The notes below the pieces were generated by a model, which was not told where the DNA came from, did no database searches, and was given only the letters and a program-made list of their open reading frames with translations. Shown here one piece after another: positions 33,701 to 44,318 of a stretch of 64,000 nucleotides of DNA. Source of the stretch: Diadema setosum (taxonomy: Eukaryota; Echinodermata; Echinoidea; Diadematoida; Diadematidae). The position numbers and the translations under genes were made by a program. Positions within the stretch are counted from its first letter, which is position 1. Each line of letters opens with the position of its first letter. The stretch spans positions 16,380,844 to 16,444,843 of the forward strand of contig CM067075.1 in assembly GCA_033980235.1 (NCBI GenBank), given 5' to 3'.

Positions 33701-36700
33701 TAGCTTGAAATATACATTAAACCAAGGTCAGCATTTTGTACATAATCATACATTGTGGTAGTATCTTCAGTCATGATGGCCATCATCCTATGCAAAGGCA
33801 AACTTTTTTTTTTTTTTTTACTTAGCAAGCAATGATTTTCACTTTCACCAATCTGTAGGCAGCTATTGCAGTTCAGAAGTTGAAAGAGCTCTCGCCAACT
33901 GGTGCCTGCCAAATTATCTGTGGGGATTTCAATCACAGGCCAAGCATGCCTGGATACCAGCTTCTTCAAGATGGTCGTCTGGATGACAAAAGTCACCAGC
34001 ATCTGCAGAAGTTTCCACTCGAGGTGGAAGGATTGGTAAGTGTCAGGTAGCAAGAAAAATTGAATGTCGTGGGTGATCTCAGTTTTTGTGCAATCTCTTA
34101 AATTTCTCCTTCAGATGTATGTAAAACATCACTTTTTACTTCACAATGCCATTGCTCTATCATGCATTGCTACTCATGTTCTTGTGGATTTGATTTTAAT
34201 GTATTATGTAACATGATAGAATTTATGAGTGTGTCACTCCGACCATCAGCTTGATTGCTACTATCATCAAGACTACTAACATTATTGACATAGCCATTAT
34301 CATTTTCATCATTTTCACCAGTACTGTTCTCTCGCTGTCCTGTTTTCTTCAATGTGCTGACAACCTGGCAATTTTGTCATTTGACATGAAGTTGATCCTC
34401 CATCATGAGATGAAACCATGTACATGAGGAATGATCATTTTCTGTCACAGTAGTGTGTAACCTCTACAGCAGGAAGTGATAAGACGTGAAGACAGTATTT
34501 TTCTTCATCAGCATTGGAACCAATTTTACTTTACATTTTATTATCTGTGCAATTTATGTAAAAAGTTAGTCAAATTAATGATACTCATTATGTTCATGAC
34601 CAGCATGAGTTACAGATAGTGACATGATTCAGATGCTAAATGTTTAAGACAATGCATTCAACTGTAATGATGGACTAGAGACCCCAGTAAACAGCACAAT
34701 AGTGGCACTTAATCTCCTCATACAACTGATGGGTTGTGTAATTTCCAGAAGGGGAATTTCAAAGCCAACTACAAGCAGATGACAGCCAAAGAGGGGTGAC
34801 CCATAGACACAGGATGCTACTTACTAGTTTGACTGCCTTTCTTTCAGGGAGATGCTTAAACCATGCTGGCATTTTAAGAGAAATTGACTTTGTAATTGCC
34901 TGTAGGTGCCCCTCAAATAATCTGTTTGATGATAAAATTCAATTCATTTGTCATAGCAATTTTGAGATTAGTTGTGTTCAAATGCCCCCCCCCCCCCTTC
35001 TTCTTCTGTTGCATTCATACTGGATTTATTTTGTAATGGACATTTGAATCTTGTCAAGAATGCACACTGACAATAATGTCTTTGTTGTTTTACTAGGATG
35101 AGTCCAGCTCCAAGACTCCTTGCATGACAGATGCTGTACCTCACTGGTTTCACCATGATCTTGGTTCCTTGAAGAGCTCCTATGCAGCTGTAAGAGTAAG
35201 TGAGCCAAGTTTAGCAAAGATAAAGCCAAGGAAAATTGCTGCTGAGTACTTTTGCACTTCAGCAATCCATACTGCATGATAGATTCAGTAATTTTTATGT
35301 CTAAGGTGAAATTTCTGTATCATGGTCAGAGATGTGTTGATTGTTTTTAGTCTGTGCCTTGTGTCTCCTGGTTATTCCAGGTGACAGCCTAGCTGTTACT
35401 TTGTTAATATGTTGACATAATAAAGAATGTTGAACAACACACATGCAAAAAAACAACAACTACAACAACAAACCAAACTAACAAACAAACATGCAGGTGT
35501 TGTTAGCTGGTGTATTTATGCAGAAGACAAAGTAAAGAATAAGCTAATTCTATTAAGTAAAGTGACATTAAGTTGCATCAAGTACTTGAAATTTTATACT
35601 TTTCTCAAAGAATCAATGTTGAGGTTTTTTCCAGGTTCGTGTTAGTTTACTCTCTCAGATAATATTTTCTGGCATGATAATGAAAACTTGAAATTCTCTA
35701 CAGTAAATCATGTAAATTCAGAAATTACATCTTGTGATGCTTATGTACCTTCCAAGTGGTATTTTGTTCTCTAGAAATTGCCATAATAAATCTGCTATAA
35801 GAACTAGTGTACTGATTACAGGCATCACCAGCAAGACAAAAAAAACATGGATTGCTGTGTGATAAACTGTAGAATATTTGTGATTTTAGTTTAAATCAGA
35901 TGCTAACCTACTGTTAGTTTGTTTGTGTGTTTGAAAGTGATGAGATATCACTCCTGCTTCCTGACTATGTGATCAAGCTGTACCTTAATTGGCACCAGTG
36001 GTACAGTGTAGTATTTTCACTGTCACAAATACATACAACAGTCAACCTTGCCTAAAGTTGAATCTATTTGGACTGAAGAAATAACTTCGACTTAGAGAAA
36101 ATTGGACTTATAAGGGATTAAAATCAATTGAATATGGAGAGAAGAGGACTTGAAAAGACCTTCGACTCAGGTGATTATTTGACTTATGCGAGGTCGACTT
36201 AAGCAAGGTTGACTGAGTTTGGCCTAAACTTCCCAAATAGAGTACAATTTTGTAGAAACTATATATAAAAAGCGACAACAAACAAACATAATGTAATCCA
36301 GAATATTTGCTTTCATCTATACTCCTGTCACCCTCTTTCTCTCTCCTGATACCTTCTGTTTATCAGGGAGAGGAACCAGAGTTCACCATCTACACATGTG
36401 ACTATGGCCCAGTATGGCTGGAGGCTTACATGAAACACAGCAAAGTGGAAAAGGAGGAGTCAACACAGCAGGTACAGTGAAATCAAACTGCAATTCTTGC
36501 CACCGACAATAGGCGATATCAAGTGATATCGTACGATACCTCCAATATCAAACCTCTCTGGCTGGTGCAGTAACTTCCGGTTTCATGCATTTCGGGTTCT
36601 CCCCATAGAGATTGATCGATCTCTATGGTTCTCCCACTGTGGGTTCTCCACGAGGAGCGTACGAGCTAGCTCGATGCACGGCCTGTGCATGTGGTGCACC

Positions 36701-38137
36701 TCTACTGCTCGGTTCTACCCATCTCAAATCATTATCCGAAGTATTAACACGCTCTTTGTAAGGGACAATTAGTACGTAAATATATGAATACCGTTTGCAT
36801 AGGTATATTAATGTAATGCATGCGGTGCGTGCACGATCGTACGGCACGGGGATGAGGCGCATCTGCCGTCCATTAACCAATGTCGTCTATGCCAGTACCA
36901 CAGTTAAGTGAATCAAGGATTACTTACTCCCTATTGTATCATTGGTCCTCTTCCGCTTTGCATTGGGGAAAACAACTTCGCTGCCAACATCCAAGGCTGA
37001 GGTGATGGCAGAATCTGTGCTTGGCCACGTCAGAGACGAGTGCATCCCAGCAACGATAGTTCCACTCCCAGTAGTACTAGAAGCAGCGTCCGCAGTAGTC
37101 AGGGGGAGGAATGCTGTTGAGCGCCGCTCAGCTCGTCCATGTCGATTTTTGTCCAGTTTTTTCCTTTTAGCATCATCAGAAGTACACTCTGCTGCCTCAC
37201 AGAAAAACTCTGTGGTGTAATGGATAGTTATATTTGGGAAATAAACAAACTAAAGTCTGAACAAATATATTTCCTTGGATCCAAAACAAAGCTGGCAAGT
37301 TCGCGAATCGAAAAGCACACACGCAAATCAATAACCGGAAGTCACTACCCCGGCCCTAGAGGTTCGATATCGGAGGTATCGCGATATCACTTGATATCGC
37401 CTTGATATGGCCTATTGTCGGTGGCGAGAATTCTGCATTGGGTTTTTTAAAGTAGCCTTCAGTAAGTTGAATAAGGTGAATTCACAGAATTATTGGAGTT
37501 TCGAAAAATAGAACAAAAATGAAACAGTTTTATGACTTTTAAATATGTTATTTGTGATATGGTGTTACTGGTAATAACCACTTAAATACAAATTTAAGTG
37601 TCCCATTTACATGTACAAGTATCTCCATTAAATTTGCTTTTATTGACATTAAATCAAAAAAGAAATTTGTATCCATTACTGCAATTTCTTGTGTTGAAAT
37701 AACCTAATAATGACTTAAAGAGAAGGGGTTATATAGCTGCTGACTAGAAATATGATTTTTTTTTAAAAGTATCATTATGTGCCAACCAGTGGGAGAGTTG
37801 TGGGGTGCACTTTTGTGGAATTTACATGTGTCATCTGCATTGCTCACAGACACTAAAATTTTAGCAATTCTTCTCTGCATCTGATCACAATCAGTCCTCC
37901 AATGTGACGCCGCGACATTTTCCTGCCAAAATCATGGACGGCGCCCTCAATGCCTCTCTGGATCAGCCGTCGTCAGTCAAGACACTGGATTACATCTGGT
38001 ATTCCTCGGATACGCTCTGCTGCCTCGGGGTCCAGGAGGTTGTGGACCAAGAACTGATCAAGCCATTCTGGGCCTGTCCCAATCAAGTCTTTCCTTCCGA
38101 CCACTTGCTGATGAAGGCATCCTTTTCCTTCAAGTGA
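30515..38137 (+). CDS. CCR4/nocturnin-type EEP nuclease or phosphodiesterase
   Basis: Member of the exonuclease-endonuclease-phosphatase superfamily; the CCR4, ANGEL, nocturnin and PDE12 branches act on RNA 3' ends or oligo- and dinucleotides. Exons: 30515-30742, 31579-31755, 32360-32542, 33859-34035, optional 34749-34795, 35097-35195 (or from 35108), 36367-36471, 37895-38137. The core form has 403 residues, the form with the optional exon 415. Catalytic motifs in the core form: ASYNIL (N30), CLQE (E76), ANVHL (N179, H181), CGDFN (D219, N221), TLDYI (D355), PSDH (D392, H393). EGLATFYKRERFSL resembles PDE12 and ANGEL. It has no leucine-rich repeats (unlike CCR4) and no clear targeting peptide. 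A uORF of 8 codons (ATG at 30505) overlaps the main start. ATG ATG opens the frame; either could start. I cannot place it in one subfamily. Confidence 0.9.
31579..31755 (+). CDS. EEP nuclease coding exon 2
   Basis: 59 codons, VETSYYQAAL... to DLIAQ. Long T-rich tract and tgcag acceptor; donor CAG|gtactt. Contains EGLATFYK, typical of the fold. Confidence 0.93.
32360..32542 (+). CDS. EEP nuclease coding exon 3 (GC donor)
   Basis: 61 codons, KLQEETN... to DLNTVQ, with ANVHL. The intron that follows starts GC, not GT: CAG|gcaaga. Joining Q to the next exon's AAIAVQKL gives the expected helix. Confidence 0.9.
32639..33625. mobile_element. Foldback MITE 'AAGGACAAGTTCACCTT', copy 1, with nested insertion
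   Basis: Ends TTAAAGGACAAGTTCACCTT and AAGGTGAACTTGTCCTTTAA. The inner arms continue the inverted repeat for over 100 bases (about 33086-33240 against 33430-33600), so the whole unit folds back. The left arm is split by another MITE at 32663-33085. Flanking TA on both sides fits a TA target duplication. Copy 2 is at 50636-51456. In EEP intron 3. Confidence 0.8.
32663..33085. mobile_element. MITE nested in the left arm of 32639-33625
   Basis: TTAAAGGTGCAT at the left and ATGCACCTTTAA at the right. Interior GC-richer than its host. In copy 2 the host sequence here is uninterrupted (caccttcataaacataagg), which shows the insertion directly. No coding capacity. Confidence 0.75.
33859..34035 (+). 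CDS. EEP nuclease coding exon 4
   Basis: 59 codons, AAIAVQKLKEL... with CGDFNHRPS. Donor TTG|gtaagt. An alternative in-phase donor GAG|gtggaa lies 12 bases earlier. Confidence 0.92.
34749..34795 (+). CDS. EEP nuclease optional 47-nt exon
   Basis: Acceptor ttccag|AAG; encodes KGNFKANYKQMTAKEG; donor GGG|gtgacc. Forty-seven bases is not a multiple of three. Joined to the strong acceptor at 35097 it shifts frame and soon meets a stop; joined to the AG at 35106-35107 it stays open. Skipping it also keeps frame. Confidence 0.55.
35097..35195 (+). CDS. EEP nuclease coding exon 6
   Basis: 33 codons, DESSSKTPCMTD... to YAAVR. Acceptor tttactag|GAT; a second AG 11 bases downstream (exon start 35108) fits the optional exon. 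Donor AGA|gtaagt. Confidence 0.88.
36039..36219. mobile_element. Small MITE, CAGTCAACCTTGC ends
   Basis: CAGTCAACCTTGCCTAAAGT at the left, with an inverted relative (CGACTTAAGCAAGGTTGACTG) at the right. About 180 bases, non-coding, EEP intron 6. Confidence 0.7.
36367..36471 (+). CDS. EEP nuclease coding exon 7
   Basis: 35 codons, GEEPEFTIYTCDYG... to STQQ. Acceptor ttatcag|GGA, donor CAG|gtacag. Confidence 0.9.
36489..37437. mobile_element. TIR element with ~65-base ends rich in GATATC
   Basis: Left TIR TGCAATTCTTGCCACCGACA, continuing through gcgatatcaagtgatatcg to aacctct. The right TIR is its inverted copy ending GGTGGCGAGAATTCTGCA, with a few differences. Interior about 800 bases without a credible protein; short ORFs there are unsupported. 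EEP intron 7. Confidence 0.8.
37895..38137 (+). CDS. EEP nuclease terminal exon
   Basis: 80 codons plus TGA, SSNVTPRHF... to SFSFK. Holds TLDYIWYSSDTL and FPSDHLL, the last two catalytic motifs. Confidence 0.93.
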   Translation, partial: SSNVTPRHFPAKIMDGALNASLDQPSSVKTLDYIWYSSDTLCCLGVQEVVDQELIKPFWACPNQVFPSDHLLMKASFSFK

Positions 38138-38653
38138 TAATAGAAATGTGTGGGGGAGCTGCCTCCACAGCTGAAGGGGACAAAGTGGGAACGTCATCAC
38201 AACTTTATGGACATAGTGCATAATAAGTGGAGTACATGTATGGTATATGATCTGTACACCCTCTAATATGCAACTGGGGCCACTGAAGGAATTCCAGGGT
38301 ATAGTATTATTTCAAATTGCCAGATTAGATTCAGGTTTCAAATTCATAGTGAGTATGTAATATTTTTTTTTTCTGCATCTAGTTACAAAATTTGTGAAAA
38401 TTTGGGAAGATTGATAAGAAAGGGCTAATTCCTGTGTTAATTGTGTCAATGAAAGAGCATGGTATATTTTTTTGTGAAAATGAAAATGCTGTCACAGTTA
38501 CATGGCGATGATGGTTACGGTCACTCTTGGGGTGTTTTGTCTATATACTTTCAGGTCAGTATCATTTAAAGACATATTTGACTTGGGAAAGGAGAATAGG
38601 GGTACGGTAACTTTTAATACCAATGCTGCAGAAAAAAAAAAATATATATATAT
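38138..38653. other. 3' flank of the EEP gene
   Basis: Probable 3' UTR and downstream DNA. I see no canonical AATAAA on the plus strand close to the stop. No other feature. Confidence 0.35.
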
Positions 38654-38947
38654 ATAGATCCTTGTCATTTGATTGGTTGTTTGACATTCACCATTTGGCC
38701 CATTTCACTATGACATCATCATCCGTGCAATTGTGGCTCCATTTACTGTGCAATTTTGGATCCATCCGATTTGTTCCATTCCACGCTTACTAAGAGCCCG
38801 GCACACTACGCGTGTTAAACGCTTGTGTTTACGTTTGCAGTGTGTGTATGCACAGCGTGGAAGTGTAAAGCGCTCAGTGCGCACTCTCGCGATCACAGAT
38901 TCTCTCTTGTTTCTAAATTGATAAAACATCAAATGACAAGGATCTAT
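38654..38947. mobile_element. MITE with 20-base TIRs, ATAGATCCTTGTCATTTGAT
   Basis: Left TIR 38654-38673 is exactly inverted at 38928-38947. 294 bases in total, interior with cgtgcaat-type repeats and no coding capacity. It abuts a (TA)n run on the left. Confidence 0.82.
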
Positions 38948-39393
38948 TTTAGGTGTTGAATGAAACAAATGATAAATGTTTTTCATTCGTGCAATGGACA
39001 GAATATTTCATTCGGTGAAGATGAAATTCAATTCAATTCAATTCGTTTATTTCCATTTCAATTACAATAAAAACAACATGAAGCATTCAGTGTTACAGAT
39101 GAACATAAAAAACAATGACATAAAAGAAACCACAATAATGACATCAGAATTACAGTCATAAATTGTTCCAGATTACAAAAGGGAACAAGTAAAATGGAAA
39201 ATGGTGTACACATAAAAAGCCAATAAGGCCTGTAGGCGCACGTACACCGTTGTTACAAATCATGTAGAATTGGAATCTAAGTTATTTTCAAAAATCATAA
39301 ATCAGTTTTGTACAGAAGATACACAAAAGGACATCAAACAAAAAAAACCCCAAAATAAACATAAAAGGGATTGTTAAATGCATCAGTGTAATT

Positions 39394-40510
39394 TTAATAA
39401 AAAGACAAAAGATGTCTTTTATACTGCTTCTTAAATAAATTATTATGTTGCTTATTATAATTATCTGGGTTTATTGCATTCCAAAAAGTTGGTCTTGTAT
39501 GACGAAGAGTTTGTTTTAATTTCGTATTAGGACATTTCCATTGATGAACTTTATTGCAGCTCCGTGTGTTATGAGTGTGTATATTTGAATTTAATGTGAA
39601 CGTATTCATAATGTAAGGAGAGAGTGTATCTGTGTGGAAACGTTGCATCAAGGAAGTTATTTGAAGTTTATTTATATCATGCAGCTTAAGTGTATTCAAT
39701 CGTTTAAATAACTGAGAGGTGTGAGCTAAATGTGGAGATTTTGTAACATTACGAATTGCTTTCTTTTGTAATTTTAATAACTTATCAAGTCTGGAATTAA
39801 AAGTGTTTCCCCATACGACATTACAGTACAACAAATGAGGTAATATAAAAGAATTGTAAAGAGAAAATAAAACAAAAGATGGTAATTCACACTTCAAACG
39901 ATTTAAAACACCTACAAACTGCGCAACTTTTCTGCATACATTTTCTATATGTTCATGCCAGTCAATATTTTCATCCAGAATAATACCTAAAAACTGAACT
40001 GATTTACATTGAGTTATTGGCTTTCCATGTATTTTTGTGTCATTAATGAATTGCACATTTCCCTTCTTCTTTTTAAATAACATATAATTAGTTTTATCTA
40101 CATTTAATGACAGTTTATTGCACTGAAACCAATTCACAATTTTAAACACATTTTTATTTACAATATCATATGAAGTATCTATATTACTATGTGAAGCAAG
40201 AATGGTGTCATCAGCATACAAAATGAAATCAAAATCAGAGCAAGAATTAACAATATCATTGATATAAAGCAAAAAAAGCAAAGGACCTAAAATCGACCCC
40301 TGTGGGACCCCGGTGCAAATCGTTTTAATCAGAAGAAACGGAATCAAAAACAGTATATTGCATTCTACCAGAGAGATAAGACTTAAACTACTTCAAACAA
40401 ATACCTCTAATACCATAATACTCTAATTTCTTTAATAAAATAAAATAAAATAAAATGAGAAAGAGAATCAAAAGCCTTTGAAAGGTCCATATATATTCCA
40501 ATTACACTTT
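39394..40510 (-). pseudogene. Non-LTR reverse transcriptase fragment
   Basis: Motif A (IYMDLSKAFDS) at about 40490-40455, then a frame disturbed by a TTTTA microsatellite (about 40436-40457), a TAG, and a frameshift. After that it is open for 317 residues: GVPQGSILGPLLFLLYIND, YADDT catalytic box, FLGIILDENIDWHEHI, and LLYCNVVWG. It ends LLSFY. Typical of the CR1/L2/jockey group. Confidence 0.93.
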
Positions 40511-40512
40511 TA

Positions 40513-40866
40513 TTAACATTCTTGCATTGGTTTACAGACCCTGTACTTCAAATCTTTCCTGATGAGCATTGCAACGCCCCCTCCTCTACCTGAAGACCTG
40601 TCAGAATGTATAAAATCATACCCGTCAATATCAAAAGAAAGCGGCATGCCAGGAGATATCCATGTTTCGGATATGCCGTTTATAGAAAAGGAAAAATCAA
40701 GGCACGCAAGAAAGCCGCGAACTTTATCAAAATTGCGTAATAAACTTCGTGCATTTATATGTATAAAACTCAAATTAAAATCTACTTTATTTGCTTTAAA
40801 ATTAAATTCAGCATCAGTTACATAATGTACAGTTCTTACATCATGAATTAAGTTTATCATCACCAT
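40513..40866 (-). pseudogene. Non-LTR endonuclease domain, N-terminal fragment
   Basis: Contains FIHINARSLLRNFDKV (catalytic Asn) and ISETWIS (catalytic Glu), then DRSSGRGGGVAMLIRK. The fold breaks off after about 118 residues, where the sequence jumps to RT motif A in a different frame near 40515. Confidence 0.85.
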
Positions 40867-41309
40867 GATATAAGTTAAACTGAAATCTGCTTCCCAGATT
40901 GAGATAATCCATTTTCTTTTCTACGTGCTTATCAAAATCTACACGTCAAAAACGTGTCAAAGACATCAAAGACATCCAAAAAAAAGTAAATTATTGAATG
41001 AATTAAAATGTTCTACATGACCAGTAATAATTTCATCGCGGCTAGAAAAATCAGATTGTAATGTATTTACTGAGTGTGACATACAGAAACAATATCTCAA
41101 AACGTTAGAAGAACAAACAACATCAACAACAGACGAAGACCAATATATCAAAATTTTAAACACTGAAGCAGAGCAAAAATACAATGAGAGCATGTACATA
41201 ATTATGAGAAAAAAAAATCATCAAATTGTCACAATGAACAGAAAGCTATCAAAAATTGACCAATGACAAATCGCAATATATCACTTGGCATGTACTTTTT
41301 TAATGTGAT

Positions 41310-42117
41310 TCATAATTTGACCAATTCGTCCCTGCCTCTAATCACCTTCACAGATTTCCCATTTGTGGCAGGCAAGAGTACAACAATGCGCCCGTCGGAG
41401 GCCCAAGCCTCCTTCACTTTTGCATGTTTTTTCGCGTCCCGCAGTAGCTGCTGGTTCTGTGCCGTGAGGGCCTCATCGATCCCCATGCCTGTGCCCGCAA
41501 GCTTCTTCCGTGCGCGCAGCACTGCTGTTCGTGTTTTGTACGAGTGGAACTTGGCGATGATGACACGCGGACGTGCCCCTTGGTTTAGCGCCATCTGCGG
41601 TGGACGATGTAGATTTGACGCCAGGCTGAGTGTGTCTCGGAGCGATCCGGTGAGATCAGTCCAAGTTGGTCACAGACAAAGGCACCTTCAGTCGCTGGGT
41701 CACCAAATTGCAGATGAGATCGTTGGTGTTTTCATTGTTGCCCTCAGGAACACCGTAGAACTTTAGGCAGTTTCGTCTAGCATATTGTTCCATTTCGTTG
41801 ATGGATAGCTGGAGGTTGTAGATTGGATCTGCCTGTGAAGCGAGCTGGCTATTCAGGCGATCAATCTCACTCGCCTTGGCCTGAATAGCGACTTCGTTCT
41901 CCATTGTGGCACTTTCACTCTTCTCCAGCCTCGTCATTATTTCCACATTGCGTTTCTCTAAACTCGCTAATCGGTCAGCAAATTTCCCCAATTGTTTGTT
42001 GATTCCCTTTTTAAGGGCCTTTTCAATGGCTTCAAAGAATGCATCGCTTTGCAAGTACTCTTGCATGGCATGTACAGCGATAGCCTCTATGTTGGCTTGG
42101 GATCTAGTCGAAGCCAT
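41310..42117 (-). pseudogene. Non-LTR retrotransposon ORF1, frameshifted
   Basis: Begins MASTRSQANIEAIAVHAMQE, then a coiled coil (SLEKRNVEIMTRLEKSES...), then EQYARRNCLKFYGVPE, which fits the RNA-binding RRM-like fold of L1-type ORF1 proteins. The frame stops at 41656 (TGA). The C-terminal domain (PRVIIAKFHSYKTR..., ARKKLAGTGMGIDEALT) continues in another frame at 41594-41310. Role: RNA chaperone in the retrotransposition particle. Confidence 0.85.
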
Positions 42118-42482
42118 GTCAGGCGATGTTACAAGAAGAAGAATATACAGAATATTTCAAGATATGAAATGTTAGTTGAATGAATTGTTCCATCTTTCAC
42201 CTCATGAAATGAGGTGAAATGTTTTGTCCATTGCACTCATTAACATTCATTATTTATATAATGTATAACTGAGAACATGCCTATAACAACTAAACAATGT
42301 ATAGTTATTTTGATTAGATAAGCTATTAGTGGCAGCTGATGTGAAGGACAAGGTATATCATCTAAGAAGCTGAAATCATGCACTTCCATGTAATGATAAC
42401 TTGAGAGCAACACAGTGAATCACCTGAGTCATTTATCCTCAGAAGTTTCCTGTATAAGAGAAAAAAGTGTCCTTCTATTTAA

Positions 42483-43790
42483 ATCGTATTTTTAGCTCAC
42501 CTGAGCCGAAGGCTCACAGTGAGCTATTGCGATCGCTCTTCGTCCGGCGTGTCCGTCGTCCGTCGTGTGTAAACTTTTTACATTTTCATCTTCTTCTTGA
42601 GAACCCCATGACCGATTTTCACCAAACTTGGCAGGTAGCATCCCTAGGGGGATAGGATTTCAATTTGTTCAAGTGGGCACCTTACCCCACCTGGGGGGGG
42701 GGGGGGCCCAGAGGGGCCCAAACCCCTCAAAATTAAGGAATCTTAAAAAAATCTTCTTCTCTAGAACCAGAAGTGATAGAGCTAAGTCAATACTATGAAT
42801 TAGTACATTGATGACTGTAGTTTTAAGTTTGTTCATGGCGGAATCAGGGGTGCCCCCCCCCCCCTTGGGACCCAGGGGAGGGGGTGGGGAGGGGTCCTAA
42901 TGGGGCCCAAATTGTACATTTTCATCTTTTTCTTGAAAATGCCATTATGAATTTTCACCAAAGTTGGTAGGTAGCACCTCTAGGAGGAAAAAATCTCATT
43001 CCCATCAAATGGGCACCATGCCCCACCTGGGGGGCCCCAGGGGGCCTATATTTGGACCGAAATTGTAATTTTCATCTTTTTCTTGAAAACCCTATCACAA
43101 ATTTTCATCAAACTTGGCAGGTAGCATCCCTAGGGGGATAGAATCTCAATTCTATCAAATGGGCACCATGCTCTACCTGGGTGCCCCAGGGGGTTCCCCC
43201 CCCCCCCCCCCCCAAGGAATCTTGACAGATTTTCTCTGGAACCAGAAGTGATTGAGCTAAGTTGATACAATGAGTCAGTATATTGATGACTGTTGTTTCA
43301 AGTTTGTTCATGGGAAAATCAGGGGTGCCCTCCACCCCCTTTGGACTCAAGGAAGCGATGGGATGGGGGGGGGGGTCCAAGTGCGGGCCTAAATTTTAAT
43401 CGTCTTGCTGAAAACAACATAATGGATTTTCACCAAAGTTGACAAGTAGCATTCCCATGGGGATAAGATTTCAAAGTGTTTGAATGGGCGCCATGCTTTC
43501 CTTGGGGGCCCCAGTAGGTCCAAACCTCCTAAATTAATGAATATTCAGTAATATTTTCTCTAGTCTTTTTTTCCCCAAGCTGCATAATCCAACATTCTAT
43601 AAAGTACAGTGTACTTGGTAGGTATTTTTACCAGTGTGATGGAATATATAAATGGACACCATGCCCCCACTCTCAAAGTTACCCCCACCATAAGTTTCCA
43701 ATGTTCTTAGGTAAGAGTCTGCAAGAATGCATGGAAGGTGAGCTTGCGATACTCAGGTGAGCGCGAGACCCCTGGGTCTCTTGTTAACTT
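42483..43790. repeat. Dispersed repeat with ~150 to 330-base internal units
   Basis: Starts tagctcacctgagccgaagg and ends with an inverted echo (ctcaggtgagcgcgagaccc). At least four diverged units begin 'tttcatctt(c/t)ttcttgaraa' near 42586, 42920, 43067 and 43396, each followed by 'ttttcaccaaacttggcaggtagcatccc'. Many G/C runs. Non-coding. Confidence 0.6.
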
Positions 43791-43879
43791 GTGCAATTCG
43801 AAGTCACCAAGTACATTTTAAGCTAATCATACATCTGTCATGTATATAATCAGTGCAATCAAGGTCATTTAGTATTGTA

Positions 43880-44318
43880 ATGTAACCGTAATCCTCCGGT
43901 TACTCTCTCTGGATTTGTTTATTGGCTTAGCTTATGTATTTTATGTACAGTCACAGCCATTTCAGTCAGAATCACATCATATCACACCAACATATCGCGC
44001 CACAATTTCGCACAATCGACCACACTTAATCACGCCCATCATAATTCAGCGAGTTCGTGAAGAAGAACTTTATTACCGAACAACGATCCATATCCTTGGA
44101 AACATGTGGGTGTGCCGCATCGAAGGAGCGAAACACAACGCAACCTCCTAGTAATACGAGACGCCTAGAACCTACAGCTACACACACTACTAGGTGACAG
44201 AGAGAACGAAGACAACACGTCTGTCGTCGAGTGCCCAGTCACCAACCAACCAACTACATCAACGCGCTCGCAGATATACCGTAATCTTACCATAACCTAG
44301 GAGAGCTGAGTCCGCGTA
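43880..44318 (-). mobile_element. Candidate 3' LTR/UTR of a gypsy remnant
   Basis: Follows the last pol-like codons (TAA at about 44319) of the gypsy remnant on the minus strand. AATAAA on that strand at 44069-44074. I could not find a matching 5' copy, so LTR status and ends are inferred. Confidence 0.35.

Larger units (their letters stand above)
39022..42117 (-). mobile_element. Decayed, internally deleted non-LTR retrotransposon
   Basis: Minus strand: ORF1 (42117-41310), apurinic endonuclease start (40866-40513), reverse transcriptase from motif A onward (40510-39394), an A-poor 3' UTR, then a tandem AATTG tail at about 39024-39045 (at least four units). Such short tandem 3' tails, rather than poly(A), are usual in CR1/L2/jockey-like elements. 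About 1 kb between endonuclease and RT motif A is missing. Frameshifts and stops make it inactive. Confidence 0.88.

Noticed and set aside
36623..37220. ORFs inside the GATATC-ended TIR element
   Set aside because: No transposase motif; open stretches are short and composition follows the local GC bias.
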